A stretch of DNA of 64,000 nucleotides. It comes from Telopea speciosissima (Eukaryota > Streptophyta > Magnoliopsida > Proteales > Proteaceae). The notes under the pieces were generated by a model. That model had not been told where the DNA came from and searched no databases. It saw only the letters and a program-made list of their open reading frames with translations. The DNA lies in NCBI RefSeq assembly GCF_018873765.1, contig NC_057926.1, positions 55,627,378 through 55,691,377 on the forward strand, written 5' to 3'. A program made the position numbers and the translations under genes. Positions 11,801-24,219 of the stretch are shown here, one piece after another; within the stretch, counting starts at the first letter, position 1, and each line of letters begins with the position of its first letter.

Positions 11801-14800
11801 GGCATTGGAGGGGCCCTGGACGCAAGGTGGCACCAACAAGGCGACCAAGTTGGCCAAAACGCGACCAAGGCGACACTAATTGTCAAGGCGGTCACCTAGG
11901 CGACGCCTTGACAACTATGGTGACTTAATCCAAATGAGCTAGATATTTAAAAAAAATTCTTGCAGCTAATCCTCTAAAACTTAGGAAAGTGAACTAAATT
12001 AATAAATATTCTGATGCCTCTCATACTTGGCAAAATTCCATTTGGTTGTTCTTCCACTTTGATACTGTCAGAGCATGATTTTTTCTTAATTTTAGGATCT
12101 GCTTTGACGTTCCATAGTAGTTGCTTCCTGGAGAACGCCCGTTATTGTTGAAGTTGGTTCTTTTTCCCCTATGGGCTTCAATGTAAGCTGAAATAATACC
12201 AACACCTTAGGCAACCAGAGGAAGAGAGAGACAGATAGGGAGAAGAAGAAGGAGATGATGAGAACTGAAGAGGAGAGAAGGCTGGGCTTTAGAAAGATGA
12301 TCTCCCTATCGGTGGCTGCAGCTTTATTATATCAGCAGACTCTTCGTAGGCTTTAGTAAGAGTCAAAGTCTTAATCACAATTACAAGGTAAAGTATAAAT
12401 AAAAGTCCTACTTAACCTAACAAGTCTACTTACAATCGGAAAGATAAGAAACATCATCTAAACTACTTAGACATAACCTGAAATTATAATCCCACAATAT
12501 AGAGGTCTATGGACACCCATGGATCCCCAACTGAGACACACACACACACACCCCCACAAGCTGGAGTATATATGTCTCCCAAACCTAGCTTGGAACAACC
12601 ACTAGGAAATGCAAGACGAAAAGAACAGAGAGTGATCAGAGAAGCATTGAGTGAATCCATAACCACATATAACTTTGCTGAACTTATCAATCCAAGCACG
12701 AGGAGACAAGTTAAGTAGGAGTCTAATTTTGAGTCTTCTATATAGTTTGTAAGGGAGGCCATCATTGTACACGGATTTGATAAATAAAGTTGTTTTGCTG
12801 CTCTTCTTCTCCATTGAAGATCTCTTGTGTTTGATCAAGATCCCTTGTGCTTGATCAAAAGAACTCCTTGTGTGCGATCAAGGTAGGTTGGTGTTTGATC
12901 CGATCGAACCACCTTGCGATGTGAAGCCCAGGTTTTATTTTCTGTTGTTCTTATTATTCCATCTTCTTCTTCATCCATTAACAAGTAAGTATTCTTCTAT
13001 TTTCCAAAGATTACATGTCACATGTTTTTTGAGATTAAGCAATGCAAGCATTAGATTCCTTCAAGATTTTGACCATAGGTTCAAGAATCCTAATGGTGCA
13101 CTCGTAATAAGTTTGACCTAATTCTGACCATCTGATCTGGAGTTAATTTCATTATTCCAATTCTTCCCTTTATTCCCAGATCTGGATTTCTGCAATTCTG
13201 AGTACTGATTCGATTTTGATTATTCTGTTGGGTTAATATTGCTGCATAATTCTGTCACATGTCAGATTTGATCAGTGATCAACATTCTGTTTTCAATTTG
13301 ATAAACTGGTTTGAGATTTGACTGAAATACCCCTTTCCTAGTGCAACAAGGACTGGTTCATAAACTCAGATTTGTCCATGGGATTGATCTGAGATTTTCA
13401 GCAAAGGTTCTTCCCCCATAGAACAGTTCTCGACCTGAATTCTGTTCTGATCTGACTATCTGATTTGCTGATATTAGTTATTATCCTAATCTGAATTTAT
13501 TCTCTGCGAAAAGATCTTGTTTATTGGTATTATTTTGAGTATTCAATTACAGTACTACATTAAATGGCTTAGGTGGAGAACTAAATGGGAGAATCAGTTA
13601 AGGGAATAAGAGCAGGAATTAGTGGAGAAAGAATAACATCCACATCTAGCTGAAGGCTCTCATCCGAGAAATATCATGTAGATTTAAAATAATAGCACTG
13701 ACAAAGTGTTGACGTGTAATAGGATCATAACATTTATAGCCTTTTTGAGTGTAAGCATAGCCATGAAACTCACACTTGGTAGTACGCAGAGATAACTTAT
13801 CAATACTAGGGTGAAGGTTATGAAGAAAATAGGTACACCCAAACACCCATGGAGGTAAACCAAACAGAGAGGCATCAGAAAACACCATCGAAAAAGGAGT
13901 TTAATTACTAAGAACAACAAATGGCATGCGATTGATCAATGAACAATCAGTAAGCACAACATCACTTCAAAGTACTTGGGAACATGCATATGAAACATTA
14001 AGGAACATACAACCTCTAACAAGTGTTGGTTTTTCCGTTCAGCAACACCATTCTATTGAGGAGTATAAGAGCAACTAGTTTGAATGAAAATTTTTATGTT
14101 GGGTACATTCTAAAGCATTATTTGAATGAGAAACTTTAATTGATACATCAAATTGAGTCTTAATTACAGAAAACTATTTAAAGGTGGATAAAAATTCAGA
14201 ACAATCCTTTAACAGATATAACCACGTCATCTGAGAATGATTGTCAACAAAGGTAACAAAATAGACAAATCCCAACTGACCGTTGGCACGACACAGACCC
14301 CACACATCAGAATGAACTAAGGCAAACTAGGAAGAACCACGAGGAGCGTCACATGGCGGAAATGAGGTATGGCGATGCTTTACAACCTCACAGTCTTCAT
14401 ACTCAAGATGAGAGATCTTCTTGTTACTGGGAACCATTTGTTGTAGCTTGGAAAGAGAAAGATGCCTCAAACAATAATGCCATTGGGGCGGAGAGGTAGC
14501 AGAAGTAATCGTAGTAGTGGAGTCATCAAGGTAATAGAGACCGTCCTTCTCACGCCCGCCACCAATCGTCTTCCTTGTCTAGAGATCCTAAAAAACACAA
14601 GTAGTATTAAAGGCGACTGGGCATTTAAATATTTCGTCAGTTGACAAACAGACAAAAGATTTAAAGATAAGTCAGGAACATGAAGAACATATGTTAACAT
14701 AGGAAAATAGAGTAAAGAGAGACCCAAATGCAAATACAAGAATAGAGGAGTCATCAGCAAGTATGCCTCGAGAGGGATGTACAATCTTATGAAGGGAAGA

Positions 14801-17800
14801 AAGAACTTGAGACTTATCAGTCATATGGGTAGAGGCACTTCAATCAATTATCCAAGGAGTGGACGAAGTGTAAGTAAGCAATGTGGAAGTACCTATATGG
14901 GCCAAGGTGGCTGTGGATGACGAAGCGTCGGTGGACTGTGGATGGCTAAAGATTCTGGAGAAGCTTAAGTATTTGATTGTAGTAATCACGAGAATTGGAT
15001 GATGCAACTTCAGAAGAGTATACAATATTAGTGTCGCAAGAAGGTACCCTCTTTGACTTGCCCTCAAGCACAACAGGATTGGCTAATGGTGGAACCCACT
15101 TTGGTCGATCATGTTTAGCCCAATATATATCAACAATATGATTTAACTTACCAAGGAACACTGTCTGCTGGATCGGTCACCCTATTGTCCACCTATAGGA
15201 CCACCATGACCTCCCAAAGAGCCACCTCCTCTCCAAGAGAAGTTGGAACCACAGCCGCTTCCAGCAACAAAGGCTGAGCTGTCTTTAGGAGAGGTATCAG
15301 CTCGGGAAGGAGTAACAATTTGTTGAATATGGGCAAAGGACTCATTAAGTGAAGGAACTTTCTCCCCAGCAAGCAGCTGACTCATAATAGGCAGATAGTC
15401 AGAGTTCATTCCAGCCATGAACTTGGCAGTATGAAATTCTTTCAGTTGTAGTTTCAATTGTTCCATATTAGTAGTAAGGGGCTGATGAATTTTGAGCTCT
15501 TTTGTCATACCCTTAAAGAGACTGAAATACTCATTCAAGGAACGATCACCCTGTTTCAAGTTATAAATTTTGTCATATAAATCATAAGCACGGGATATAT
15601 TCTTTTCTTGGGAGAAGGTTTGCTTCAAGTCATCCCACACTCCTTTTGCAGAGTGGTGTGGAACAAGACATTGGTTGCAAGAGTAAGATAAATACTGTTC
15701 CACAACCAGATGAGTAGGGTGTCATTCGCATGCATGCATTCCTCATAAGTTTTCACATCAGCAAGATCCTTTGAATAAGCAGGAGAGTCAGATTGAAGAT
15801 ATTTTAGTTTCTGATGCAGATAAGTCACTTAGAGGACTTATTTTAGTGGAAATAAGCCTTGGGATGGGTTATGTATATATTGGGCCTTTGATTCTATGTG
15901 TTTATTTTGTAATTGGCCAATTTAATAAGCCTAAAATATGGGTAGAAAGTAGGAAAACGGAATTTTACTTCATTAGTTTAGTTAGAGTCCGTTTTCTTTA
16001 TTATTTCACTGTTCTAGTCACTTTAGGATACCTTATTAGTTAAGGATTGTGTTAGGCCTTTCCTTTTTAGTGTCCAAGTCTATTTTTGAGTCTTCTATAT
16101 AAGTTTGTAAGGGAAGCCAACATTGTTCACGAATTTGATTAATGAAATATTGGCTTGAGCCTTTGTGAAAATCCTGAGATAGATACCCATTCCCTTCCCC
16201 CATCACCTTCCATCGATTATTGACTCCAAGCTTAATTCTATTCAACTCGATTTCAAGAGACTACCGAGATTGCTGGAATTCAGAACAGGGGCCAACCCCA
16301 TCATCGATTTGAGAGAAAATAAAGTTTCCCAAAACCCTAAAAGTTGTTCGATCTATTTTCTCTCTATTCTGATCAGTTTCTTCTATTGGGGAGTTCAACT
16401 TAATTCTTCAAGAGGTCATTCAACTTCAAGTGCAGCTTCAACAGGTTATTAATTTGTGGATTATATTTCTTGTGGTTATCAATTTGAGATCCCATTGCTC
16501 TCTGAAATTTTTTCTATTTGATCCTGTTTGGGATTAGACCTATTCTTGTTCTAGTCTTACATTAGTTTCCCTTTTGAGTTGATATAAACTTTGACTTCTT
16601 GAGCTCATAGCAGATAATCAGCAACTCTTGTGAGTTTGATGGTAGTGATCTGAACATTAACATTGTCTATAGTTGATGTGGGATCAGCCGTTATGCACCA
16701 ATGGAAAATAATACCAATCACATCATCTGATCTGATATAATAGAATAGAACGGGATACAAATCCCACAAGGCAGCACCTTATTGGAAAGGTTCCCTACCA
16801 AACAGCAGCAATAACTCCTTGAGATTACCCAAATTGGGATGAAAATTAGTAGTAGCAACAGATGGTGGCAGATGACCACCAGAATAGGGGAAAACAACCC
16901 TAAATTCTCAGATTGATCTGATAAACAGATTAAAGATAATGCTGAAATCGATTCAAAAAAATGTGCCAAAACAGGGTATCGCAGGCTATATAAGGAGAAA
17001 ATTTTTACAAGAAATCAGGAGCCCATATTTGCTCCAAACTGAGATCGAAGAAGCCTTTATATGGGTTGAACAAAACCCCAAATTTTCAATAAGATCTGCT
17101 GGCCAGATCAAGAGTAATTTTAACTTCCTGAAAAACTACCTAAAACAGGGTATCACATGGAGGATTTGTGAGCAGCAAGAACATAAGATCAGCAAGGCTG
17201 ATCAGCGCCATAATCAGGTCTAGTAGTCTTCTAGTGAGGGATAATCAACCCTGAAAAGGTGGTGATGATATGCTGGGTAGATAAAAATTAATTGAAGATC
17301 TTGATTACTCTTCAAAATAGAATTCCAGAATTGCCGCAAGCTTGAATATGGAATTAACTGAATCCAATCAACTGCTCACTCCATGTAAATCAATAAAAAG
17401 GTAGTGCCATAGTAGAGACCCTAGTTTATCATAATATCACCATCAACTAGGGCCTAAAATATATTAGGCAGCATACGTTGCTGCAACCATAACGAGAACC
17501 TTGTAGGCCTTCAAAACCAGAATCGTGTGTTGATACTGGTTATCAAAGGTGCTCTGATACCATGAAATAATACCAACACCTTAGAAAATCAGAAGAGGAG
17601 GGAGAGATGGAGAGAAGAAGAAGATGATGATTAAAAGCGAATGGGAGAGAAGGCTGGGTGATAAAGAGATGATCTCCCTATCGTAGGCAGCATCTTTATT
17701 ATATAAGCAGGCTCTTAGTAGCAGAGCACTAAGAGTCAAAGTCTTAATTACAAATGCAAAGTATAAATAAAAGCCCTATCTAACCTAACAAGTCTACTTA

Positions 17801-19480
17801 CAATTGGAAAGATATGAAACATCATTTAAACTAATTAGACATAACCTGAAATTATAATCCCGCGGTATGGAGGATCCATGGACACCCATGGACCCCCAAC
17901 CAAGACACTCACACTCTAACTCTAACAGAAGCAATACTTTTAAAACAGGACTAAACATCAGCGTTGCATTTGGTAGTTCAATGGTCTGACCATCCGGTCC
18001 CACAGATGATCGGAAGTAATGGTTATATCAATACACAAATCTAATGCTTACTATGCAAATGGCCTGTTTGGCATGTTGGATGAGGCTGTGCTTTCATGCT
18101 TGGCATGTTGTGTTCTCTGTGTTCAAGTCCCCTCATGTGCATAAATTTAATAATACTTTTAAGTGTTACATGGCCTCTTAAGCTGGTTGTCGGACCATCT
18201 GGTCTAACTGATTTGTTCAAACCAGATAGTCTATTGACTAATCAGTGGTTCTCAGAGAACCTCCATTCCTTCAGGTGTTATTCATGCCTCATGGTCAATG
18301 TCCTAAACAGTCTGATCCAAGTCGAACTGCCTGAGAAACATTGGAAAGAGCGCTCTTGTTTCTTTCTTATGGGAGAAAACGGTGGGCAAAGTAGATACAT
18401 TGATGTGAAATATTTCATAATTCTTTTTGTTTTCAAAAACATGATTCCCACTAGAAAAGGAAAAAGGGGGAGGGGGGGGAAGAAAAGAAAAAAGTCATTT
18501 CTTCTGTTAATTGATTTCTTCTTTACATGGTGTGCACATTCAGGGGCAGAGCCAAGATTTTCTTTTGGGTACCAAAAGTTTACTAACTCTTTCTTTACTG
18601 AAGTATTCTTTTCCCATTGACAATACCAAAATCGAAGAAAACTTTTTGATGTTTAACTAAATATTTCAATATTTGGAGATATAGGTTAGCATTGTTTCTG
18701 CTTTATATACGCTTGATTTGTGAATGGTTAAAAGTCAGCATATATATTAATATTTTTTGGGGGTTGGAGGTAAGGCACTTGCATGGAACTAAAAAATCCA
18801 GAGTTGGTCCCTTTAAACCTTGTTTACATACTAGGAAACAATTTTATTCTTTCTGGGGGATGGGGGTTCATCCCCAGCTCCACCATATATACAATTTTGA
18901 CTCCTCTACTTGTATCAGTTGGATGGTGTATATCTGTTCAGAACACTAGTAGTCTATGCTTATATTGCTTTTTTTCTCATTCATTGTATTGATAAGGCTG
19001 TTTTTATTTTTATTTACTTTTTCCAAAGAGCCAAAAAAGTATCCTACATGTGTGGGTACAGCCAAAGAATGAAAGATAATGAGTAGATCTGTTATACTGA
19101 TATTTGATATAAATGGTAGTGTTGAGGAGATGCCCTCCATGACAGTCGTGGCTTATCTAGTTTGTTCTTTTCAAGTCTTAGACAATAATCTTAGTGCCCA
19201 TATTCCATGTTTCTTCTTAAGTGGGTTGCTGATCTTCTGGGCTGCAGGTTGGGGGCCATATGAATATTTTCGGATGTTGGAGGAATCACGTTCTAGTGCG
19301 CAACCAAATGTTTCTGTAAATGCATTCACTGTGCAGGCTGTGGAGGTAGAGACTGTTCACCAACAGGGAACTCCAAGGGCCAATAACTTTTCCATATTAT
19401 CTGGTGCACATGATTCTAGCACAGTGTTGGATGAAATGGAAACAGGGAGATTAGATGAAATGGAATCTGGGAGGAGGTAA
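8853..19480 (+). CDS. LPP2: Lipid phosphate phosphatase (PAP2 superfamily), LPP2-like
   Basis: An integral membrane phosphatase that dephosphorylates phosphatidic acid and related lipid phosphates (diacylglycerol from PA), by family knowledge. Exons: 8853-9068, 9186-9273, 9399-9508, 9632-9722, 10459-10647, 10747-10806, 19248-19480; the sum is 987 nt, 328 aa. Every junction is GT-AG and phase-consistent. The three catalytic motifs are complete: KDAVGRPRP (residues 118-126), PSGH (163-166), and S213-R214...H220...D224 ([12 protein letters not shown]). Several hydrophobic segments (about 27-45, 73-90, 100-118, then after 170) fit the six-helix fold. The N-terminus [15 protein letters not shown] and the acidic, Ser/Thr-rich tail resemble plant LPP2/LPP3. 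Last intron 10807-19247 is 8.4 kb and holds a TRIM and a Copia element; intron 9723-10458 holds another TRIM. No coding damage is seen. The ORF continuing past 9068 to 9119 is intron read-through. Confidence 0.95.
9909..10235 (+). mobile_element. TRIM/SMART miniature LTR element in LPP intron
   Basis: Two 68 bp direct terminal repeats (9909-9976 and 10168-10235), each starting TGTTGGTGTAT and ending with ACA. Directly after the left repeat comes TGGAATCAGAGT (9977-9988), a near match to the tRNA-Met primer-binding site TGGTATCAGAGC. Directly before the right repeat is a purine-rich ccggggag. Flanks TGTTC (9904-9908) and TGTTA (10236-10240) are a 4/5 target duplication. No coding capacity. The interior also carries a roughly 36 bp tandem duplication around ggcatgca.gtgcc. 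Confidence 0.85.
11034..11518 (-). mobile_element. TRIM miniature LTR element in LPP intron 7
   Basis: Two direct repeats of exactly 137 bp (11034-11170 and 11382-11518), TGTTAG...AACA. A perfect 5 bp duplication CACTA flanks the element (11029-11033 and 11519-11523). Reverse-strand TGGTATTAGAGCTGGTCACC lies two bases inside the right repeat (about 11361-11380) and is a near-canonical tRNA-Met primer-binding site, so the element reads on the minus strand. A purine-rich tract (minus strand ggaagtgtggtggtt) abuts the other repeat. The 211 bp interior has no ORF. Confidence 0.93.
12604..12715 (-). pseudogene. Copia reverse transcriptase fragment
   Basis: Minus-strand translation contains [17 protein letters not shown]...DHSLFF, the conserved Copia RT stretch that normally reads P.AW...F...L...GF.QS..D.SLF. 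It is followed directly by a short tail and the polypurine tract, so the rest of RT and RNase H are gone. On the other side it is cut at about 12716 by unrelated LTR-like sequence. Confidence 0.75.
12716..13640 (+). repeat. LTR-like sequence nested in the Copia element
   Basis: About 80 bp here (12721-12800, around gagtcttctatatag.ttgtaaggga) matches 16080-16160, both plus-oriented. The rest is AT-rich and has no ORF. The segment separates the RT scrap from the integrase scrap of the Copia host element. It may be the remains of a second LTR element whose two ends are now at 12.7 and 16.1 kb; its own boundaries are not resolved. Confidence 0.4.
13646..13888 (-). pseudogene. Copia integrase C-terminal fragment
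   Basis: Minus-strand translation reads [41 protein letters not shown], the typical sequence after the Copia integrase catalytic core. The catalytic part would lie at 13900-14460, where only a degraded frame is seen. Confidence 0.85.
14467..14784 (-). pseudogene. Copia GAG-pre-integrase fragment
   Basis: Minus-strand translation contains [22 protein letters not shown], with the Copia GAG-pre-integrase hallmark (VL.VP.L..NLLSV.QL). The frame is interrupted before and after, so it is not functional. Confidence 0.8.
15182..15828 (-). pseudogene. Copia gag fragment
   Basis: Two overlapping minus-strand frames. The N-terminal part (15625-15828) reads ..[19 protein letters not shown]; the main part (15182-15703, about 173 aa) reads [22 protein letters not shown]..., typical of Copia gag (UBN2-like). 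It ends in a Gly-rich stretch ahead of where the zinc knuckle would be. The N-terminus is cut by the LTR-like sequence that starts near 15810, and there is at least one frameshift. Confidence 0.85.
15829..16690 (+). repeat. LTR-like sequence nested in the Copia element
   Basis: A plus-oriented promoter/leader-like LTR stretch (…gagtcttctatataagtttgtaaggga at about 16091) interrupts the start of Copia gag. It shares about 80 bp with 12721-12800. Terminal repeats and target duplication are not resolved. Confidence 0.4.
17928..19247. other. Remainder of LPP intron 7
   Basis: AT-rich intron sequence ending in a pyrimidine-rich tract and the acceptor gggctgcag at 19247. A 174-codon open stretch at 18096-18620 has no recognisable domain and I do not consider it coding. 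Confidence 0.6.
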
Positions 19481-22400
19481 CCTTGTATAAATTGTAATTT
19501 GGTTTAGCCTGAAATTCTGCTTCTGTGCTATTATGTACCTATTCTAATGTAAATATGAGAAGACACTAGTTCCTCAAATCAACCATGTATTGTCAATTTG
19601 TTTTTATCTATTCTGGAGGGGAGGGGGAGAACTTACTCATTGTAGGTCCAGTGTCATGAGAATGCTTTTGTGAATGAGATGCAGAATAATGCATGCATGA
19701 TGAGTAGGGATATAATTTTCTAATTCTATAATAATTTGGAAGTGCTACCGAAAGTAGAAACAGTGAAGTACTATTCTTTCCTGGTAATCTGTTATTTGTC
19801 AAGATTTATAAAATAATTGTTGGTTTCTCCATTCCACCCCCCAACAGTGGTCCCATTAAACTTACTGACAGCAATCACCATTGAATATTTAGTGCCTGGT
19901 TTTGGGTTTGAGGCTTTGTGCCCTGAAGCATGGGGCTTCAGTGTTAAACCCAGAGCTTGTTTAAAAAGAGCAGATAACAAGATCATAATTTTCTGCTTTT
20001 AGTAGTGTAATTTTTAATATTACTATGGTAATGATTGTTGTATTAAACTAAGAAAAACACAGAAGGCAGGAGGAGTTGATGCCGCTACTCTTGAAGGTGT
20101 CCAAGCAGTGACTGTGTCCATGTATGAAGCAGATCTTTGTGTGGGCTAGCATGTTGGAAACTTTGGCGTTGTTACTCCAAGCTGAGGTCCATGGCCTTCT
20201 CTAGTCCTTTCACAATCGGAAAAAGGAAATAACAATCTTTATGTTATAGAATGCACCACCCATGCCCCCAATTTTGCAAGCCCCTTAGAGAATTGACTGC
20301 CAGCACCTCTCCTACTATGTTGATGGAAGGTTGAGAACTGATACAAGACTGTACAGAAGACTGAAGAACCAAGCATTTAGACATTTGGTTAAAACAAAAT
20401 GTTAACAGTGGAAGGTTAATATAACTGTTTCATATTGCATAAATTAGTCATAGCTTGAGCAGGAACCTTGTACATAAGATATTAGGAGTATAATGGCATC
20501 TTCCACTTCATTCTATGTTTTTATCTGATTCTGTTTTTCTTTTCTGTACATATTGAAATTTAAAGCATTATCTATGCTCCGCATATACAATGCAGCAAAC
20601 TAGGCTGTCAGGCTCCTCTGCCCCATACAAGGCACTGGTGAAACATGGAAAATGTGAAGAGGATGACTAGCATGACCATGGATTGAAGAATTTGAGTCGG
20701 ATCGGTCGAATCAGCCGGGGTTGATCCCGATTCTGGCCCATCTGGCTCGGCCTATCGTTCACCGATCCAGACTGATTTCCAATCCAATTGTCCAGGACCT
20801 ATCCAGAGCCCGATTCCGGGTTTTTAATCCTTAAGCCAGACACTACTTTCGGTAGTTGATTGGTATAAAGGTGCTGTTGCATCTCATTACATATCAGGAG
20901 TTTTTATCTCTCTGATTTGATTCATCGCTCCAGTTGGTTGATGTGCCTACCCTGTTGTAGCAGCATCTGTACCATTTGTCTACCTCCTGGCCTCAGGAGC
21001 TATCTAGTGGCAACCCCTGCCCCAAAAATTGCTTATGTGGTCCAATCCATGTTGGAGGCTTCTAGATGGATGATCCTTATTGCTCTAGACATTTTTCTTG
21101 TTTGGTTGATGCTATAAGAAAATATGCTTTGGTCTATAGAGCAAGGCATCGAAGCCATGGCTTACATTCAAAAATTCAGATAGGCAAGTGAGGCTTTTCT
21201 TTTTGACATGTAAAATTGGTATTCTGGCTTCTTGAAGCTCATTTTGCATTAGGTTTTGCCAAAGAAGAGATTCAAGCTCACCTAATATTCACAACATAGT
21301 TGAAGTATAGAATTCAGATTTTGTTTTGAGCTGTTTATGTACGTACTCTGATGGTTATGCCAAACTTGAAAAACTGAGAAACTTTGAATTTGTAAAAGAG
21401 GCAATAAATGATTAGGTCCTATGTGGTTTGATATGAAGAAGTGAAATGCATTTTTGTACTTAAAAGTTGCAAGTGATTGTCTTGTTCTTTACAAACTTGT
21501 ACTACTTAAAATTTGGGAAAAACTTCCCCATGCTGCTAGAGTGCAATTCCTTCTCATAATACCTTTTTTCTCTTACTCAGAGTATGTGGGTTTCATGTGA
21601 ATGACACCTTTTTTCAAGACAACCATTGGTGTGGCGTGTGGATTCCTTTTCCATACTAGTAACATAGGAAATCCTCTACCTTAAAATATATACACTCAAG
21701 CCTCAAAAGTTAATAGATGATTGGAGCTTGAAAGTTACTTTTGTGAACATTGGGGCCTATTTATGAACTAAAATTATTAGAAAATGTAAAAGTTGCTTTT
21801 AGACGGGGAGTCGTAATAAGCTTATCATGGTTGCATCAACGGTAAGTCAAACTTCAAAGTCTAATTCAATCAAATACTCTCTCACTAATGGGTTACTGGC
21901 CGCACAGGCTCTAATGAAAAGAACGATAAATACAATTATACTAACCTTTTTCCAAGTCACCTAGCATACACCCTAGCCCTGATCCGAACTGGACAACCAA
22001 AATTCCAGGAGACAGGCCTCCTATCTATTCTGGCTGCTGAGTCGAGAATCCGTTTTTTATCCGGAAGGAGAGAGGTAGCTTGTGTGCCACTAGCTGCCTT
22101 GATTTTTAACAAAATCGATTTTCCGTTATGCCCACATACCCTCTTGTAGTCCCTAGATTTGTCATTTGGTGAATTCTATTTGAACTAAACTCGGCATAAC
22201 GCGGTCCTTGAATTTTAGGCTTATCACGATGGCTCATCCTAAGTGACGTGGCCCTAGTAGAAATTATTTTAATTTTATAAGTTTAAATAAGAATGCTCTA
22301 TAAAAGCAAATTATAATCAATTGTTTTAGTTTAGTTTTGCACGTCTTTTTCTCCTTACCATAAACCCAATAATCATTTAAGAACATCATCATGTGAGCCG

Positions 22401-23640
22401 TGCCTCGGGGTCTCTTTCAACCTCATTTGACTTGTTGCATGGCACAACTAGGGGCAAGTAAGTGCTCCCAAATAGAAATAGGGTAAAAGGAGCCTCTCCA
22501 GGAGCGTGGCTACTACACCCAAACCCAAGCCCTAGTGAAAATGATCGCCTTACCCCCCAAGAAAGGTGAAAATCTCGTCCCTATTGATGTTTTTACGTGT
22601 GTTCCGCCAACAGAAGGGCCATGTTCCCAAACAGAAAACTATCCCCCATAAAAATAATATGGATAAATAGAAATAAAAACTAGATTGAAACTAACATTAT
22701 GTATGCATGTTTAGGGATGAGATTAAAACTAGCATATCTGTACATGTAGAAGGATAAAATAATAAAAGGAAGTAGTTCTTTGTCTGATAGTGTGGCCTAC
22801 GCCAACAATCCCATGTGTCTATATCTCTCCTCCTCAAAACAAGGGGGGGGTAGAGGTGTCTTTTCATATAGGGAGGAGAAAGATAGACTCACGAGAGTGC
22901 TGGCTTTTCTTGCTTCGCCTCTAACAGAGTCAAGGCAATAGTAGTCATAGATCAGTTAGCTCATAGTTGCTTGGTTGCATGAACGCTAACGCAAAGTAAT
23001 TTGATTGCTGGGCATGCTAGCATGCTCTGGCTTTCTCCGCATGCTCCCTTTGCATGCAATGATGTGGTAGCCAACCTCTCATTCTAATTCAATGCTCCAC
23101 ACTCCTAGACAGATAACTTTCTTACAATAATAAAATATAAATAGTGAAGATGAAGAGTAATTACTCTCCACGTTTGGGGAGATGATTTAGAGTCTTGACT
23201 CATTTTGAAAGGGTAAAATGAAAATATAAAAAACCACTTAAAATGTATAAAAAATAAATTTTCTTCCAAAGACATGGGTATTTTAGCCAAATGTTTAGAT
23301 TGGTGGATACTTTGGCTATTTCTTTCTTCAAAATGATTATTGAAAATATTTCCCCAAAACTTTTGCCTTAGAAAAATGGTTAAAAGATGAGTGAAAATGT
23401 TTACCTAAAAAAAAAGATGCGCCGAATATGCGCAGCCTGGAAATTCCAGGCCAGAAAAAGTTGGGCTAATTTTATGACCGGGACGATCGGGCTTGGACTG
23501 GTCCATCCAAACAGGCTAAGCTCCATCGCCATTTAATCAGGGCAATATAGTATGTATCAATGCTGAAGGGGCATTTTCGAGTTTTTATACCAAAAGCCCT
23601 AGTTCTCCTCCTCACCTCAGATCCCTTTGAGGTCGCATAT
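19481..23640. other. LPP 3' flank and intergenic, no gene seen
   Basis: The first roughly 120 bp are probably LPP 3'UTR (several AT-rich poly(A)-signal-like words). Around 20690-20840 is a GATCCGA/CCGATC-rich repeat remnant. The 22400-22640 stretch contains a piece related to the dispersed gtgc..ccattgg..agggg family seen elsewhere. No supported coding sequence on either strand. Confidence 0.5.
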
Positions 23641-23763
23641 ATTTACCTTCTTCGGCGCCTTTTAAAACCCTTTCCGAGAGAGAGAGAGAGAGAGGAGAGG
23701 AGAGCTTCGTCCCTGTCCTTTCGCCAGATTCCTTGATAGTAGCAGTAGAGAGTTAGATCAGCC
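23461..23763 (+). promoter_or_regulatory. RPL26 promoter and leader
   Basis: TGGGCT at about 23463 resembles the site II element common upstream of plant ribosomal protein genes; a telo-box-like agccctag occurs near 23597. A (GA)n microsatellite (23676-23694) lies about 70 bp before the ATG, in the probable 5'UTR. The assignment is by position and motif only. Confidence 0.45.
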
Positions 23764-24219
23764 ATGAAGTACAATCCAAGGGTCTCGAGTTCGAGGCGCA
23801 AATGCCGAAAGGCACATTTCACTGCACCGTCGAGTGTGCGTCGTGTGTTGATGAGTTCCCCTCTATCCTCAGACCTGAGAAACAAATACAACGTCAGATC
23901 GGTCCCTGTTCGGAAAGACGACGAGGTCCAGGTCGTCAGGGGAACCTACAAAGGAAGAGAAGGTAAGGTAGTTCAGGTGTACCGTCGCAAATGGGTCATC
24001 CATGTAGAGCGCATCACCCGGGAGAAGGTTAATGGATCCACCGTCAACGTTGGCATCAACCCTTCGAAAGTTATCGTCACGAAGCTCAAGCTAGACAAGG
24101 ATCGCAAAGCCCTCCTCGATCGTAAGGCCAAGGGTCGCGCAGCAGACAAGGCCAAGGGAAAGTTCACTGCCGAGGATGTCGCCGCCGCCGCTGGACCCTC
24201 TCTTCAAGAGATCGATTAG
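23764..24219 (+). CDS. RPL26: 60S ribosomal protein L26 (uL24 family)
   Basis: A cytosolic large-subunit ribosomal protein that binds rRNA near the exit tunnel (family knowledge). The single-exon frame encodes 151 aa, close to the usual plant length of about 146. It starts [19 protein letters not shown], typical of eukaryotic L26. The KOW motif sits at roughly residues 50-85 ([20 protein letters not shown]). The C-terminal part is Lys/Arg- and Ala-rich ([14 protein letters not shown]). The ATG is the first in the leader and follows a GA-rich 5'UTR. No introns or lesions; GC content is higher than in the surroundings, as expected for a highly expressed gene. Antisense frames over it are shadows. 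Confidence 0.97.
   Translation: MKYNPRVSSSRRKCRKAHFTAPSSVRRVLMSSPLSSDLRNKYNVRSVPVRKDDEVQVVRGTYKGREGKVVQVYRRKWVIHVERITREKVNGSTVNVGINPSKVIVTKLKLDKDRKALLDRKAKGRAADKAKGKFTAEDVAAAAGPSLQEID

Larger units (their letters stand above)
12189..17927 (-). mobile_element. Decayed Ty1/Copia retrotransposon, antisense in LPP intron 7
   Basis: Terminal direct repeats at 12189-12550 and 17563-17927 (362 and 365 bp) share most of their sequence. GCTCTGATACCA at 17551-17562 is the reverse complement of the tRNA-Met primer-binding site, directly beside the right LTR, so transcription would run on the minus strand. The minus-strand CTTGTGGGGG at 12551-12560 is the polypurine tract beside the other LTR. Flanks TAAGC (12184-12188) and GAAGC (17928-17932) are a probable 4/5 target duplication. 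The interior keeps gag, a GAG-pre-integrase fragment, an integrase C-terminal piece and a scrap of RT, all broken; most RT/RNase H is missing and other LTR-like sequence is nested inside. Confidence 0.88.

Noticed and set aside
18096-18620. 174-codon plus-strand open frame in LPP intron 7
   Set aside because: No recognisable domain, lies inside an intron, and ends in AT-rich low-complexity codons. Treated as chance.
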